The notes under the pieces were generated by a model, which worked only from the letters and a program-made list of their open reading frames with translations, had not been told where the DNA came from and did not search any database. Below are positions 36,627 to 44,608 of a stretch of 64,000 nt of DNA, piece after piece. The translations under genes and the position numbers were made by a program. This stretch comes from an uncultured Tenacibaculum sp. (GTDB taxonomy: Bacteria > Bacteroidota > Bacteroidia > Flavobacteriales > Flavobacteriaceae): NCBI RefSeq assembly GCF_947504135.1, contig NZ_CANNGG010000002.1, positions 1 to 64,000 of the forward strand, given 5' to 3'. Each line of letters opens with the position of its first letter. Position 1 is the first letter of the stretch.

Positions 36627-38330
36627 ATGAAAAGTACGTTAAAATTATTTAGTTTATTAGCGATCACCGGCTTGCTTGTTACTTCTTGTAAGAGTAATGG
36701 AGTGAGTGGTTCAAGTAAGTCCTCTCTAACTGGTTGGAACTTTAATGATCCTAGTTATGGTGGTTATTTAAAAGGGAAGTACAAAGAAGGTAAAAATGTT
36801 CCCCCAGGAATGGTTCATATTGAAGGTGGTACCTTTACTATGGGACTAGTACAAGACGACGTAATGTTTGATTGGAATACGACGCCTCAAAAAATGCACG
36901 TACGTTCTTTTTATATGGATGAAGTAGAGGTAACCAATGCAGAGTATGGGTTATTTATGCAATATACCAAAGATGTATTTCCTCCAGAAGACCCACAATT
37001 TAAAGATATTTACCCTTCAATCTTACCAGACACCTTAGTTTGGAGAAAAGGTTTAGGAAACACAAACTTATTATCTGAAAGTTATTTACGTCACCCATCG
37101 TATGCAGAATATCCTGTGGTTGGTGTTAGCTGGATTCAAGCTAATAAATACTGTAAATGGCGTACAAATGCGTTGAATTTAAAAATATTAATGGATAAAG
37201 GTGTGATTAAAAATATCTTTAAAGAAGATTCATTAAGTTTTAAAGGACAAAATAATTTTGATACTGATACATATTTAACAGATCCGTATGCAATTTTTGA
37301 TGGTGATTCTACTATCTATAAGAAAGGTATTCCTGTACCAAGAGTAAAAGGAGAGCCAAAACCGGCTAAAGGATCGTTTACTGGAAGACAAGTAACTTCT
37401 TCTGATGGTATTTTAGCACAGAAATTCAGACTTCCTACAGAAGTTGAATGGGAATACGCTGCAAAAGCTATTTTTGAAAACCGCGAGTATAACAACATTA
37501 GAGGTAGAAAAAAATATGCGTGGAGTGGAAAATATACACGTGATAGAGATAAGCGTAGAAGAGGAGATCAGTTAGCGAACTTTAAGCAAGGAAAAGGAGA
37601 CTATAGTGGTATTGCTGGATGGAGTAGTGATGGTTCCGATATTCCTAACGCAGTAAGAAGTTACCCTCCAAACGCATTCGGTTTATACGATATGTCTGGT
37701 AACGTTGCTGAGTGGGTTGAAGATGTATACAGACCAATTATCGATTCAGAAGCAAATGACTTCAACTATTTTAGAGGAAATATCTTTACGAAGAAGTTAA
37801 TTAACGAAGAAGGTAAAGTTGTAATCGTTGGAGATGGAGAAGTAGAGTATGATACTTTAGAAAATGGAAGAATCGTTCCTAAAGACTTACCAGGAAGTGT
37901 GAAGTATATTCCAATTACTAAGGAAGATACTTACATGAGAAGAAACTATAATTTAGCGAATAACTCTAGTTTAGGAGATGGAGATCAAGCTTCTTCTAAG
38001 TTCTACGGATTAGATAAAGATCAACTAGATCGTTCTTCTAGAATGTATAACTCTCCTCAAAAACCAGAAGCAGAAGTAGATTCTTTAGGAAATGCTATTG
38101 AGAATTACAAATATGACGATAAGAGAAGAACTACGTTGATTAGTGATAAGTCTAGAGTGTACAAAGGAGGTTCTTGGGCTGATAGAGAATATTGGTTAGA
38201 TCCTGCCCAAAGAAGATATTTCCCAGAATATATGGCAACTAACTACATCGGATTTAGATGTGCTACTGACAAAATGGGACCAATGGTGTTAAACAAAAGA
38301 AAGACCGCAACACCAGATAAAATAAAATAA
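36627..38330 (+). CDS. gldJ: Gliding motility lipoprotein GldJ
   Basis: This 567-residue lipoprotein (lipobox LVTSC, Cys about residue 21) has a formylglycine-generating-enzyme/sulfatase-modifying-factor fold. VPPGMVHIEGGTFTMGLVQDDV and MDEVEVTNAEYGLFMQYT lie at the N-terminal side, and QKFRLPTEVEWEYAAKA, AFGLYDMSGNVAEWVEDVYR and YKGGSWADREYWLDPAQRR at the C-terminal side. In F. johnsoniae GldJ is needed for gliding and T9SS stability. Length and porV linkage fit GldJ rather than the related GldK. A hairpin terminator follows at 38349-38382. Confidence 0.93.
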   Translation: MKSTLKLFSLLAITGLLVTSCKSNGVSGSSKSSLTGWNFNDPSYGGYLKGKYKEGKNVPPGMVHIEGGTFTMGLVQDDVMFDWNTTPQKMHVRSFYMDEVEVTNAEYGLFMQYTKDVFPPEDPQFKDIYPSILPDTLVWRKGLGNTNLLSESYLRHPSYAEYPVVGVSWIQANKYCKWRTNALNLKILMDKGVIKNIFKEDSLSFKGQNNFDTDTYLTDPYAIFDGDSTIYKKGIPVPRVKGEPKPAKGSFTGRQVTSSDGILAQKFRLPTEVEWEYAAKAIFENREYNNIRGRKKYAWSGKYTRDRDKRRRGDQLANFKQGKGDYSGIAGWSSDGSDIPNAVRSYPPNAFGLYDMSGNVAEWVEDVYRPIIDSEANDFNYFRGNIFTKKLINEEGKVVIVGDGEVEYDTLENGRIVPKDLPGSVKYIPITKEDTYMRRNYNLANNSSLGDGDQASSKFYGLDKDQLDRSSRMYNSPQKPEAEVDSLGNAIENYKYDDKRRTTLISDKSRVYKGGSWADREYWLDPAQRRYFPEYMATNYIGFRCATDKMGPMVLNKRKTATPDKIK

Positions 38331-38348
38331 GTACAGTTTTAATTATAG

Positions 38349-38382
38349 AAAAAACCTCATTGAATCTCAATGAGGTTTTTTT
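38349..38382 (+). terminator. Terminator after gldJ
   Basis: AAAAACCTCATTGA-ATC-TCAATGAGGTTTTTTT is a 14-base stem with a T run. It contains the ATG at 38370, an argument against that codon being the murF start. Confidence 0.88.
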
Positions 38383-38393
38383 ATTTTTACAAT

Positions 38394-39647
38394 ATGAAGA
38401 TAGAAGACTTATACCATTTATATAGCATTCATGGGTTGGTTGATACTGATACCAGAAATATTAGACAAAACACGATATTCTTTGCCTTGAAAGGAGAGAA
38501 TTTTAATGGAAATAAATTTGCTGAGGAAGCTATTGAGAACGGAGCGATTTACGCTGTAATTGATGAAGCAGCATACAATACTTCTGAAAAGACTATTCTG
38601 GTAGACGATGTTTTAGAAACGCTTCAAAAGCTGGCGAATTACCATCGTAATCAATTAGGGTTACCTATTATTGCGTTGACAGGAAGTAACGGTAAAACAA
38701 CAACCAAAGAACTAATCAATGCGGTACTTTCAACAAAGTATAAGACGACTGCTACCGTAGGAAATTTGAACAATCATATTGGTGTTCCATTGACTCTATT
38801 GTCAATGAACAGAGATACTGAAATTGGTATCGTAGAAATGGGAGCGAATCATCACAAAGAAATTGCTTTTCTATCAGAAATCGCAGCACCTGATTATGGA
38901 TATATAACTAATTTTGGAAGTGCACATTTAGAAGGTTTTGGTTCGCTAGAAGGCGTGGTAAAAGCAAAATCTGAACTGTATGATTATCTTAGAAAACATA
39001 ACAAAAAAGTAATCGTCAATCCTAAGGATGCTAAACAGATAGAGCGTACCAAAGGTATGGATAGTGTATGGTTTAGCGATGATATTAAGTATTTAGAGGC
39101 AGATCCGTTAGTCCGATTTTCTTACCAAAATAAAACAATAACAAGCAATTTAATAGGAGCATATAATTTTGCGAATATTTCAGCAGCCATTACGATAGGT
39201 AACTATTTTGAGGTTAATTCAGAACAGATTAAAGAAGCAATTGAAAGTTATATTCCGTCAAATAACAGATCACAAGTTATTAAGACAGAGAGTAACACCA
39301 TAATTTTAGATGCGTATAATGCGAATCCAACTAGTATGAAAGCTGCTTTAGAGAGTTTTAAAGCACTAAAAGCTACCTATAAAACAATTATTATAGGCGA
39401 TATGTTTGAATTGGGAGCCTATAGTTCAACAGAGCATCAAAATATTGTTAACATAGCAAAAGAACTTAATTTCAACAACGTATTCTTAGTAGGAGAAAAC
39501 TTTAACAAAACCACTACAGACTTCAAAAAGTTCAAAACTTTTTCAGAGTTAGCAGAGTATTTGAAATTTAACCCTATAAATAAGAGTACAATTTTAGTAA
39601 AAGGATCAAGAGGAATGGCTCTTGAAAGAGTAGTTGAGTTTTGTTAA
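38394..39647 (+). CDS. murF: UDP-MurNAc-tripeptide--D-Ala-D-Ala ligase
   Basis: This enzyme adds D-Ala-D-Ala to the peptidoglycan precursor in the cytoplasm, about 417 residues. The P-loop GSNGKTTTKELINAVL, GNLNNHIGVPLTLL and VEMGANHHKEIAFLSEIA are Mur ligase motifs, and LDAYNANPTSMKAALE is the MurF-specific DxYNANPxS. ATG 38394 is preferred over 38370, which lies in the gldJ terminator. Its stop overlaps the stop of the convergent gene at 39644. Confidence 0.95.
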   Translation: MKIEDLYHLYSIHGLVDTDTRNIRQNTIFFALKGENFNGNKFAEEAIENGAIYAVIDEAAYNTSEKTILVDDVLETLQKLANYHRNQLGLPIIALTGSNGKTTTKELINAVLSTKYKTTATVGNLNNHIGVPLTLLSMNRDTEIGIVEMGANHHKEIAFLSEIAAPDYGYITNFGSAHLEGFGSLEGVVKAKSELYDYLRKHNKKVIVNPKDAKQIERTKGMDSVWFSDDIKYLEADPLVRFSYQNKTITSNLIGAYNFANISAAITIGNYFEVNSEQIKEAIESYIPSNNRSQVIKTESNTIILDAYNANPTSMKAALESFKALKATYKTIIIGDMFELGAYSSTEHQNIVNIAKELNFNNVFLVGENFNKTTTDFKKFKTFSELAEYLKFNPINKSTILVKGSRGMALERVVEFC

Positions 39648-40495
39648 AAGGTGTTGTTTCTATGAAATTCTACTAAGTTATCAATAGGACGTTGGATAAC
39701 ATCAGTAATGACTAGTTTATTTTTTGCGGCCACTTTTTCTAAGATATCTCTAAAATAGTAGGCAATAGAACCTATAAAATAAATAGGAGTTTTTGAGTCT
39801 TTTTCAAAAGGAAGAATTCTGTAGTAAAAGAAGTTTTGAAACCCTTTTTTTATCATTTTTCGGATGTATTTTTCTTCTTTATATTCAAACATAAATCGAG
39901 CGAATGAAGCTAAATACATATTTGGATAGGGTTTTCTGTACAAGTTCATTTTTACAACATCTGTATCTAATTCAAAAGAACTTTTAAATGCAGTAGCTAT
40001 TTTTTTAGGCATTTTTTTATAGTAATAATCACGTAGCAATTGCTTCCCGAAGTAATTCCCACTAGCTTCATCCATTAGTGTATAACCAAGAGAAGGAGCA
40101 GTAGTAATCATTTCTTTACCATCAAAATAACAACTATTAGAGCCTGTTCCTAATATACATACAATACCAGGATTGTTTCCAGAACTAGCGTAAACAGCAG
40201 CTAGCGTGTCTTCAGAAACAAAAACGGTAGCTTTCTTAAAAACTGATTTTAAAATGTGCTGTAAATTTTCCGCAGCTTTAGGGCTACCACAACCGGCTCC
40301 GTAGAAATGAATTTGCTGCACTTCATTTTGTATTAAAAGTAATTCTTCTGTACTATTAATCGTACGGAGCATTTCTTCTTCTGTTAATACAGAAGGGTTC
40401 AAGCCTAAAGAAGTAGTTCTAAAAACTTCTTTTTTGTCATTGTTAAGCGCAATCCAATCAGCTTTTGTAGAGCCGCCATCAGCAATTAAAATCAT
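39644..40495 (-). CDS. BadF/BcrA-type ATPase, N-acetylglucosamine kinase-like
   Basis: This 283-residue ASKHA-fold kinase has phosphate motif 1 in ILIADGGSTKADWIAL, phosphate motif 2 in IVCILGTGSNSCYFDG and the adenosine motif IYFIGSIAYYF. Bacteroidota copies are commonly called N-acetylglucosamine kinases, in amino-sugar recycling; the actual substrate is not proven by sequence. It converges on murF with stop codons sharing bases 39645-39646. Its promoter region faces the CpsB-type phosphatase gene. Confidence 0.82.
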   Translation of the reverse strand: MILIADGGSTKADWIALNNDKKEVFRTTSLGLNPSVLTEEEMLRTINSTEELLLIQNEVQQIHFYGAGCGSPKAAENLQHILKSVFKKATVFVSEDTLAAVYASSGNNPGIVCILGTGSNSCYFDGKEMITTAPSLGYTLMDEASGNYFGKQLLRDYYYKKMPKKIATAFKSSFELDTDVVKMNLYRKPYPNMYLASFARFMFEYKEEKYIRKMIKKGFQNFFYYRILPFEKDSKTPIYFIGSIAYYFRDILEKVAAKNKLVITDVIQRPIDNLVEFHRNNTF

Positions 40496-40611
40496 ATTAT
40501 TCGTCTGTTACAGCCCAAAGATATAGCATCATAATGAGATGACAGCAATTAATTTTATCTTGAACTAAAAAAGGAATGGGTTTTGATACTACATGATATA
40601 CATTATTCGTT

Positions 40612-40619
40612 TATTTTTG
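40612..40619 (+). promoter_or_regulatory. Probable -7 element of the cpsB-type gene
   Basis: TATTTTTG is an exact TAnnTTTG match, 26 bases before ATG 40646, leaving a leader of about 20 bases. No TTTG is found at the usual -33 spacing. Confidence 0.45.
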
Positions 40620-40645
40620 TAGTTAAATAGATATTTTGCATTATT

Positions 40646-41398
40646 ATGTTTTTTTTCAAGAAAAAGGAACTTCCATTACATGAAGTTTTTCCAGATGGTT
40701 TTGTAGACATTCACTCACATTTGTTACCAGGGATTGATGATGGGGCTAAAGATTTAGAGCATTCAATTTCGTTAATTTCTAAGATGTATTCTTACGGAAT
40801 TAAAAACTTTATAACTACACCTCATGTTTTGGGAGATGTATATCCGAATTCTTCTGAAACGATAAAGATTAAGCTAGAAGAGGTGAGAATTGAGTTGAAA
40901 AAGCAAGGATTTAGTGATGTAAATATAAATGCTGCTGCTGAATATATGATGGATGAACGTTTTGTAGAGCGATTAAAAGCAGATGATATTTTAACATTAA
41001 AAGATAATTATATATTAGTTGAAATGTCTTACTTCAATGCTCCGTATAACTTATATGACATCTTGTTCGAAATTCAGTTAAAAGGGTATAAACCTGTTTT
41101 AGCACATCCAGAACGCTATAATTTTTATCATGGCGATTTTCAGAACTTTTATAAATTAAAAAAAGCAGGTTGTGTTTTTCAATTGAATTTATTGTCGTTA
41201 ACAGAACAATATGGAAAAGGCGTACAAAAAACAGCTCAGAAGTTATTAAGTGAAAGTATGTATGATTTTGTAGGAACAGATACCCATCATCATAATCATT
41301 TAAAACTTCTTCAAAAAATTGGGAATGTTAAAGTAAAAAATCAAATAGAACATTTATTAAATAACAATAAAAAGTTTATACAAAAAAAGGAAGCTTAA
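40646..41398 (+). CDS. CpsB/YwqE-type PHP-family tyrosine phosphatase
   Basis: This 250-residue manganese-dependent phosphatase of the PHP fold has FVDIHSHLLPGIDDGAKDLEHSI, FITTPHVLGDVYPNSSE, YKPVLAHPERYNFYH and DFVGTDTHHHNHL. These are the metal ligands of CpsB/YwqE enzymes, which dephosphorylate the polysaccharide tyrosine kinase. The convergent gene at 41430 encodes that kinase, so this is the opposing half of a phosphorylation switch controlling chain export. Its stop codon lies within a terminator hairpin shared with wzc. Confidence 0.93.
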   Translation: MFFFKKKELPLHEVFPDGFVDIHSHLLPGIDDGAKDLEHSISLISKMYSYGIKNFITTPHVLGDVYPNSSETIKIKLEEVRIELKKQGFSDVNINAAAEYMMDERFVERLKADDILTLKDNYILVEMSYFNAPYNLYDILFEIQLKGYKPVLAHPERYNFYHGDFQNFYKLKKAGCVFQLNLLSLTEQYGKGVQKTAQKLLSESMYDFVGTDTHHHNHLKLLQKIGNVKVKNQIEHLLNNNKKFIQKKEA

Positions 41399-41413
41399 AT
41401 AGCTTCCTTTTTT
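41384..41413. terminator. Bidirectional terminator between cpsB-type gene and wzc
   Basis: GGAAGCT-TAAAT-AGCTTCC (41389-41407), flanked by A and T runs, ends both convergent transcripts. The TAA of the phosphatase gene lies in its loop region. Confidence 0.85.
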
Positions 41414-41429
41414 ATTTAGTCATTAGAAA

Positions 41430-43805
41430 TTAACTAAATATTTTTTTATACCAAGGTTTATTGTCTTCTTCGTTTGCACCGTAACCGTAGCCATAACCAT
41501 AACCGTAACCATATCCATAACCACGTTTTAAGTCTGTGTCATTTAAGATGATTGCTAGGTTAGGTAATTTTTTGTCTTTATATAAGGTTTGCGGAACAAT
41601 TAACATTCGTTTGTCTAAATAATTAGCTCTAGCTACATACATAACAAGATCTGAGTACTTAGCAATTAATAAAGTGTCTGTAACCAGGCTAACAGGCGCA
41701 GTATCTATAATTACATAATCGTAATCTGCTTCTAACTCAGCGAATAAACGTTCTACCTTTTCAGTCATTAGCAGTTCAGCTGGGTTAGGAGGAATAGCTC
41801 CCGAAGAGATAATATCTAAGTTAGGGATTTCATCAATAGAAAACTTCAATGAATCTATCGTAATACTATCATCTGTAATATAATTTGTAACACCTTTTCT
41901 TTCAGGAAGTTCAAGGTATTCTGTAATTTTAGGAGCTCTTAAGTCTAATCCGGCAAGTACAACTTTTTTTCCAGATAAAGATAGAGAAGCAGCTAAGTTA
42001 ATAGAAGTAAACGATTTACCTTCTCCACTAGTGGTAGAGGTTACAAAAATTACTTTACCTTTATTTTCATCTTTGCTAGAAAGCATAAAATCAAGGTTCG
42101 TTCTTATTAATCTGAAAGCTTCAGCAGTACCAGAACGAGCACTAGAATTGATGACAATCTTTTCTTTTGAATCAGAATGAGGAATATCTCCTAAGAAAGG
42201 GATTGAGGTTAAATCTGCAATATCTTTTCTTGTATGAACTTTAGTGTCTAATAAATCTCTTAAGTAAATGAAAATGAAAGGAATGATTAAACCCAGTAAT
42301 AAAGCCGCCAAATAAATAATTTTTTTCTTAGGACTCACAGGAATATCAGAACCATAAGCTTTATCAATAATTTTAGCATTAGGAACTGCCGTTGCGGTTA
42401 ATGAAATAGCCGTTTCTTCTTTTTTCTTTAATAAGTAAGAATACAAACCTGCAATAATTTCTTTTTGTCTAGCGATATCTAAAAACTCTCTTTCTTTTGT
42501 AGGGATAGAAGAAATTTTAGTATCAAATCGGTTAGCTTCACGCTGTAAGCTACCTACTTTTATCTGTAAAGATCTAACAGTATTTTCAAGACTTCTTTTT
42601 AAAGAACTTCTTAAACTAGCTAGGTTTTCTTGAACATTTATAAGTACAGTGTTTTTTGATCCAGCACTTTTCTCTAAACGTTTTAGTTGAGCCATTAACT
42701 GGTTGTACTCATTTATAGAACTTCCAATATTTGAATCCGATAAACCTAAGTTAGCAGGTAAATAATCATTGTTATCTAACTCTTTGTTTAATGATTTTGC
42801 TAGGCTTAATTCTGTAGATGCTTCAATTAATTTTTTGCGATTTTCTGTATTAGTTTGCAAAGCTAATTGAGCTTCAGATTCGATATCAGTTATGTTATTT
42901 TTATCCTTAAAAGTCTTAACATTATCATCAAGTCTCCCGAGTTCTGAAGCAACATTACTTAGGCGTTCTGAAATAAAATTATTTGTTTTTTCTGAAACTT
43001 CTTTTTTATCATTAATAGCATCTAAATTATACTGTCTAACCAACTCATCTAAGATGTCTTCTGCTTTTTCTTTTATAGAAGATTGTAAGGATAATTTTAA
43101 AACACTAGATTTTTTACTAATAGGAGCGATGTTAATTGCTTGTTGGTAACCATCAATCACTTTATTTATAGGGCGCACAACTATTTTTACAGCATTTCCA
43201 GTTTTTTCGTCTTTAAATACTGAAGATTTTTCAATTTTAAAACTCCCTAAAGTAGTGCTTTCTATAGTTTTACTGAATTCATTTTCAGAAATAATATAAC
43301 CATTTATATCTTTCAAACGAAACCTGTCTGCTGATAAAACTTCAACATTAAAAGTAGTATCAACTTCATGTAAAGCTGTAGATGAAGAATCAATTTGAGT
43401 GAAAATAATAGGGCTATTTTTATAAACTTCAGATTCTTTAATTCTACCCTCAGTTAGGTAACTAATGTTTAAATTTAAAGTTTGAATAACGTCATTGATA
43501 AGTTTACGAGATTTTATAATTTCAATCTCATTATCAATATTTTTACTAGAACCACCAACAATTCCTAAATCTTCAAAAGCGGCAAGTTCTTCTGAAATAC
43601 CACCTTGTTTATCATTTTTTATTAAAATGGTAGTAGCAGCGCTGTATTTAGGAGTGCTGTATCGTAAAAATAAAAAAGCACCTATTAGTGTTAATAATAC
43701 ACCTAAAGCAAACCATTTCCAATGAATTAAGTATTTTTCTAATTCAGCTCTAATATTAATTGTGTCGTTTTCTTCTAACTGTGGAGAATATTGTTCGTTG
43801 CTCAT
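41430..43805 (-). CDS. wzc: Polysaccharide co-polymerase and tyrosine autokinase (Wzc)
   Basis: This 791-residue inner-membrane BY-kinase has a Wzz domain with membrane segments about residues 32-50 and 505-525 (IIYLAALLLGLIIPFIFIYL) enclosing a long coiled-coil periplasmic part. The cytoplasmic kinase follows with Walker A TSTTSGEGKSFTSINLA, Walker A' LAGLDLRAP and Walker B DYVIIDTAPVSL. The C-terminus is a tyrosine tail: seven Gly-Tyr pairs (41478-41522), then KPWYKKIF, the likely autophosphorylation cluster. It sits 7 bases after wza and faces its phosphatase. It sets chain length and drives export with Wza. Confidence 0.95.
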   Translation of the reverse strand: MSNEQYSPQLEENDTINIRAELEKYLIHWKWFALGVLLTLIGAFLFLRYSTPKYSAATTILIKNDKQGGISEELAAFEDLGIVGGSSKNIDNEIEIIKSRKLINDVIQTLNLNISYLTEGRIKESEVYKNSPIIFTQIDSSSTALHEVDTTFNVEVLSADRFRLKDINGYIISENEFSKTIESTTLGSFKIEKSSVFKDEKTGNAVKIVVRPINKVIDGYQQAINIAPISKKSSVLKLSLQSSIKEKAEDILDELVRQYNLDAINDKKEVSEKTNNFISERLSNVASELGRLDDNVKTFKDKNNITDIESEAQLALQTNTENRKKLIEASTELSLAKSLNKELDNNDYLPANLGLSDSNIGSSINEYNQLMAQLKRLEKSAGSKNTVLINVQENLASLRSSLKRSLENTVRSLQIKVGSLQREANRFDTKISSIPTKEREFLDIARQKEIIAGLYSYLLKKKEETAISLTATAVPNAKIIDKAYGSDIPVSPKKKIIYLAALLLGLIIPFIFIYLRDLLDTKVHTRKDIADLTSIPFLGDIPHSDSKEKIVINSSARSGTAEAFRLIRTNLDFMLSSKDENKGKVIFVTSTTSGEGKSFTSINLAASLSLSGKKVVLAGLDLRAPKITEYLELPERKGVTNYITDDSITIDSLKFSIDEIPNLDIISSGAIPPNPAELLMTEKVERLFAELEADYDYVIIDTAPVSLVTDTLLIAKYSDLVMYVARANYLDKRMLIVPQTLYKDKKLPNLAIILNDTDLKRGYGYGYGYGYGYGYGANEEDNKPWYKKIFS

Positions 43806-43812
43806 AGCAATT

Positions 43813-44580
43813 TTATCTTGTAAGGATTGAAATTAATGAAATGACTACGGAACCTAAAGAAATAAAAAGACCTGTGTTTTTATTATAGGCTGCATCTTGA
43901 GATGAAGATCTGTTAGGTTCTACATAAACCACATCATTCTGTTGTAAATAATAAGCAGGAGAGTTGAAAACCTTGTTAGAGCGTAAATCTAACTTATAAC
44001 TCTTTATTTCGTTATTTTCCTCTCTTTTAACTTCAATCGTTCTAATTCCTGACATGTTTAAATCACCCGCTAAACCAACAGCTTCTAATACTGAAATTCG
44101 TTCATTTGGTATGGTAAATCTCCCTGGCATTTTAACATCACCTAATACGGTAATTGAAAAGTTAGTGATTTTAATATTTATGGTAGGATTTTTAACGTAA
44201 TCAGGTGACAACTTGTTTTTTAACAATTCGATAGCTTCTGTTCTAGATAATCCAGCTAATTTCAATCTTCCTAGTACAGGGAAGTCTATGAATCCTTCAT
44301 TGTCAATAAGGTAGGTTTGTTGTTGTGGTCTTCCAGTAGGACTGTCAGTAGAAAGAGAATAACTAACAGTTTGTAAGTTAAAGGGTTTTACAGCCTCAGA
44401 GTTCAGAGCAGAAACAGTGATCTGAAGCAAATCATCAGCTTTAAAAACAGTTTTATAAGTTGTGTTTGTTTTCGATTGATCAACTTGATCTTTTTGAAAA
44501 TAAACTATCTCTTTTCTTGAAGCACAAGAAGTTATAGTTAATACAATAATAGCTAAAACAATTTTTTTAATTCTTTGCAT
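43813..44580 (-). CDS. wza: Polysaccharide export lipoprotein (Wza family)
   Basis: This 255-residue outer-membrane lipoprotein (lipobox ITSCA) has the poly-export domain FKADDLLQITVSALNSEAVKPFN and SLBB repeats: DFPVLGRLKLAGLSRTEAIELL and ITVLGDVKMPGRFTIPNERISVLEAVGLAG. It ends with a C-terminal hydrophobic segment (FISLGSVVISLISILT). Wza-type proteins form the channel by which the capsule leaves the cell. It is shorter than E. coli Wza, as is usual in Bacteroidota. It lies between the dehydratase (gap 28) and wzc (gap 7), so one operon is likely. Confidence 0.93.
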   Translation of the reverse strand: MQRIKKIVLAIIVLTITSCASRKEIVYFQKDQVDQSKTNTTYKTVFKADDLLQITVSALNSEAVKPFNLQTVSYSLSTDSPTGRPQQQTYLIDNEGFIDFPVLGRLKLAGLSRTEAIELLKNKLSPDYVKNPTINIKITNFSITVLGDVKMPGRFTIPNERISVLEAVGLAGDLNMSGIRTIEVKREENNEIKSYKLDLRSNKVFNSPAYYLQQNDVVYVEPNRSSSQDAAYNKNTGLFISLGSVVISLISILTR

Positions 44581-44608
44581 TGATTAAAATTTTTGCGAAA
44601 GTACTAAT

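Noticed and set aside
38370..38393. Upstream ATG for murF
   Set aside because: It lies inside the gldJ terminator hairpin; the family opening begins at ATG 38394.
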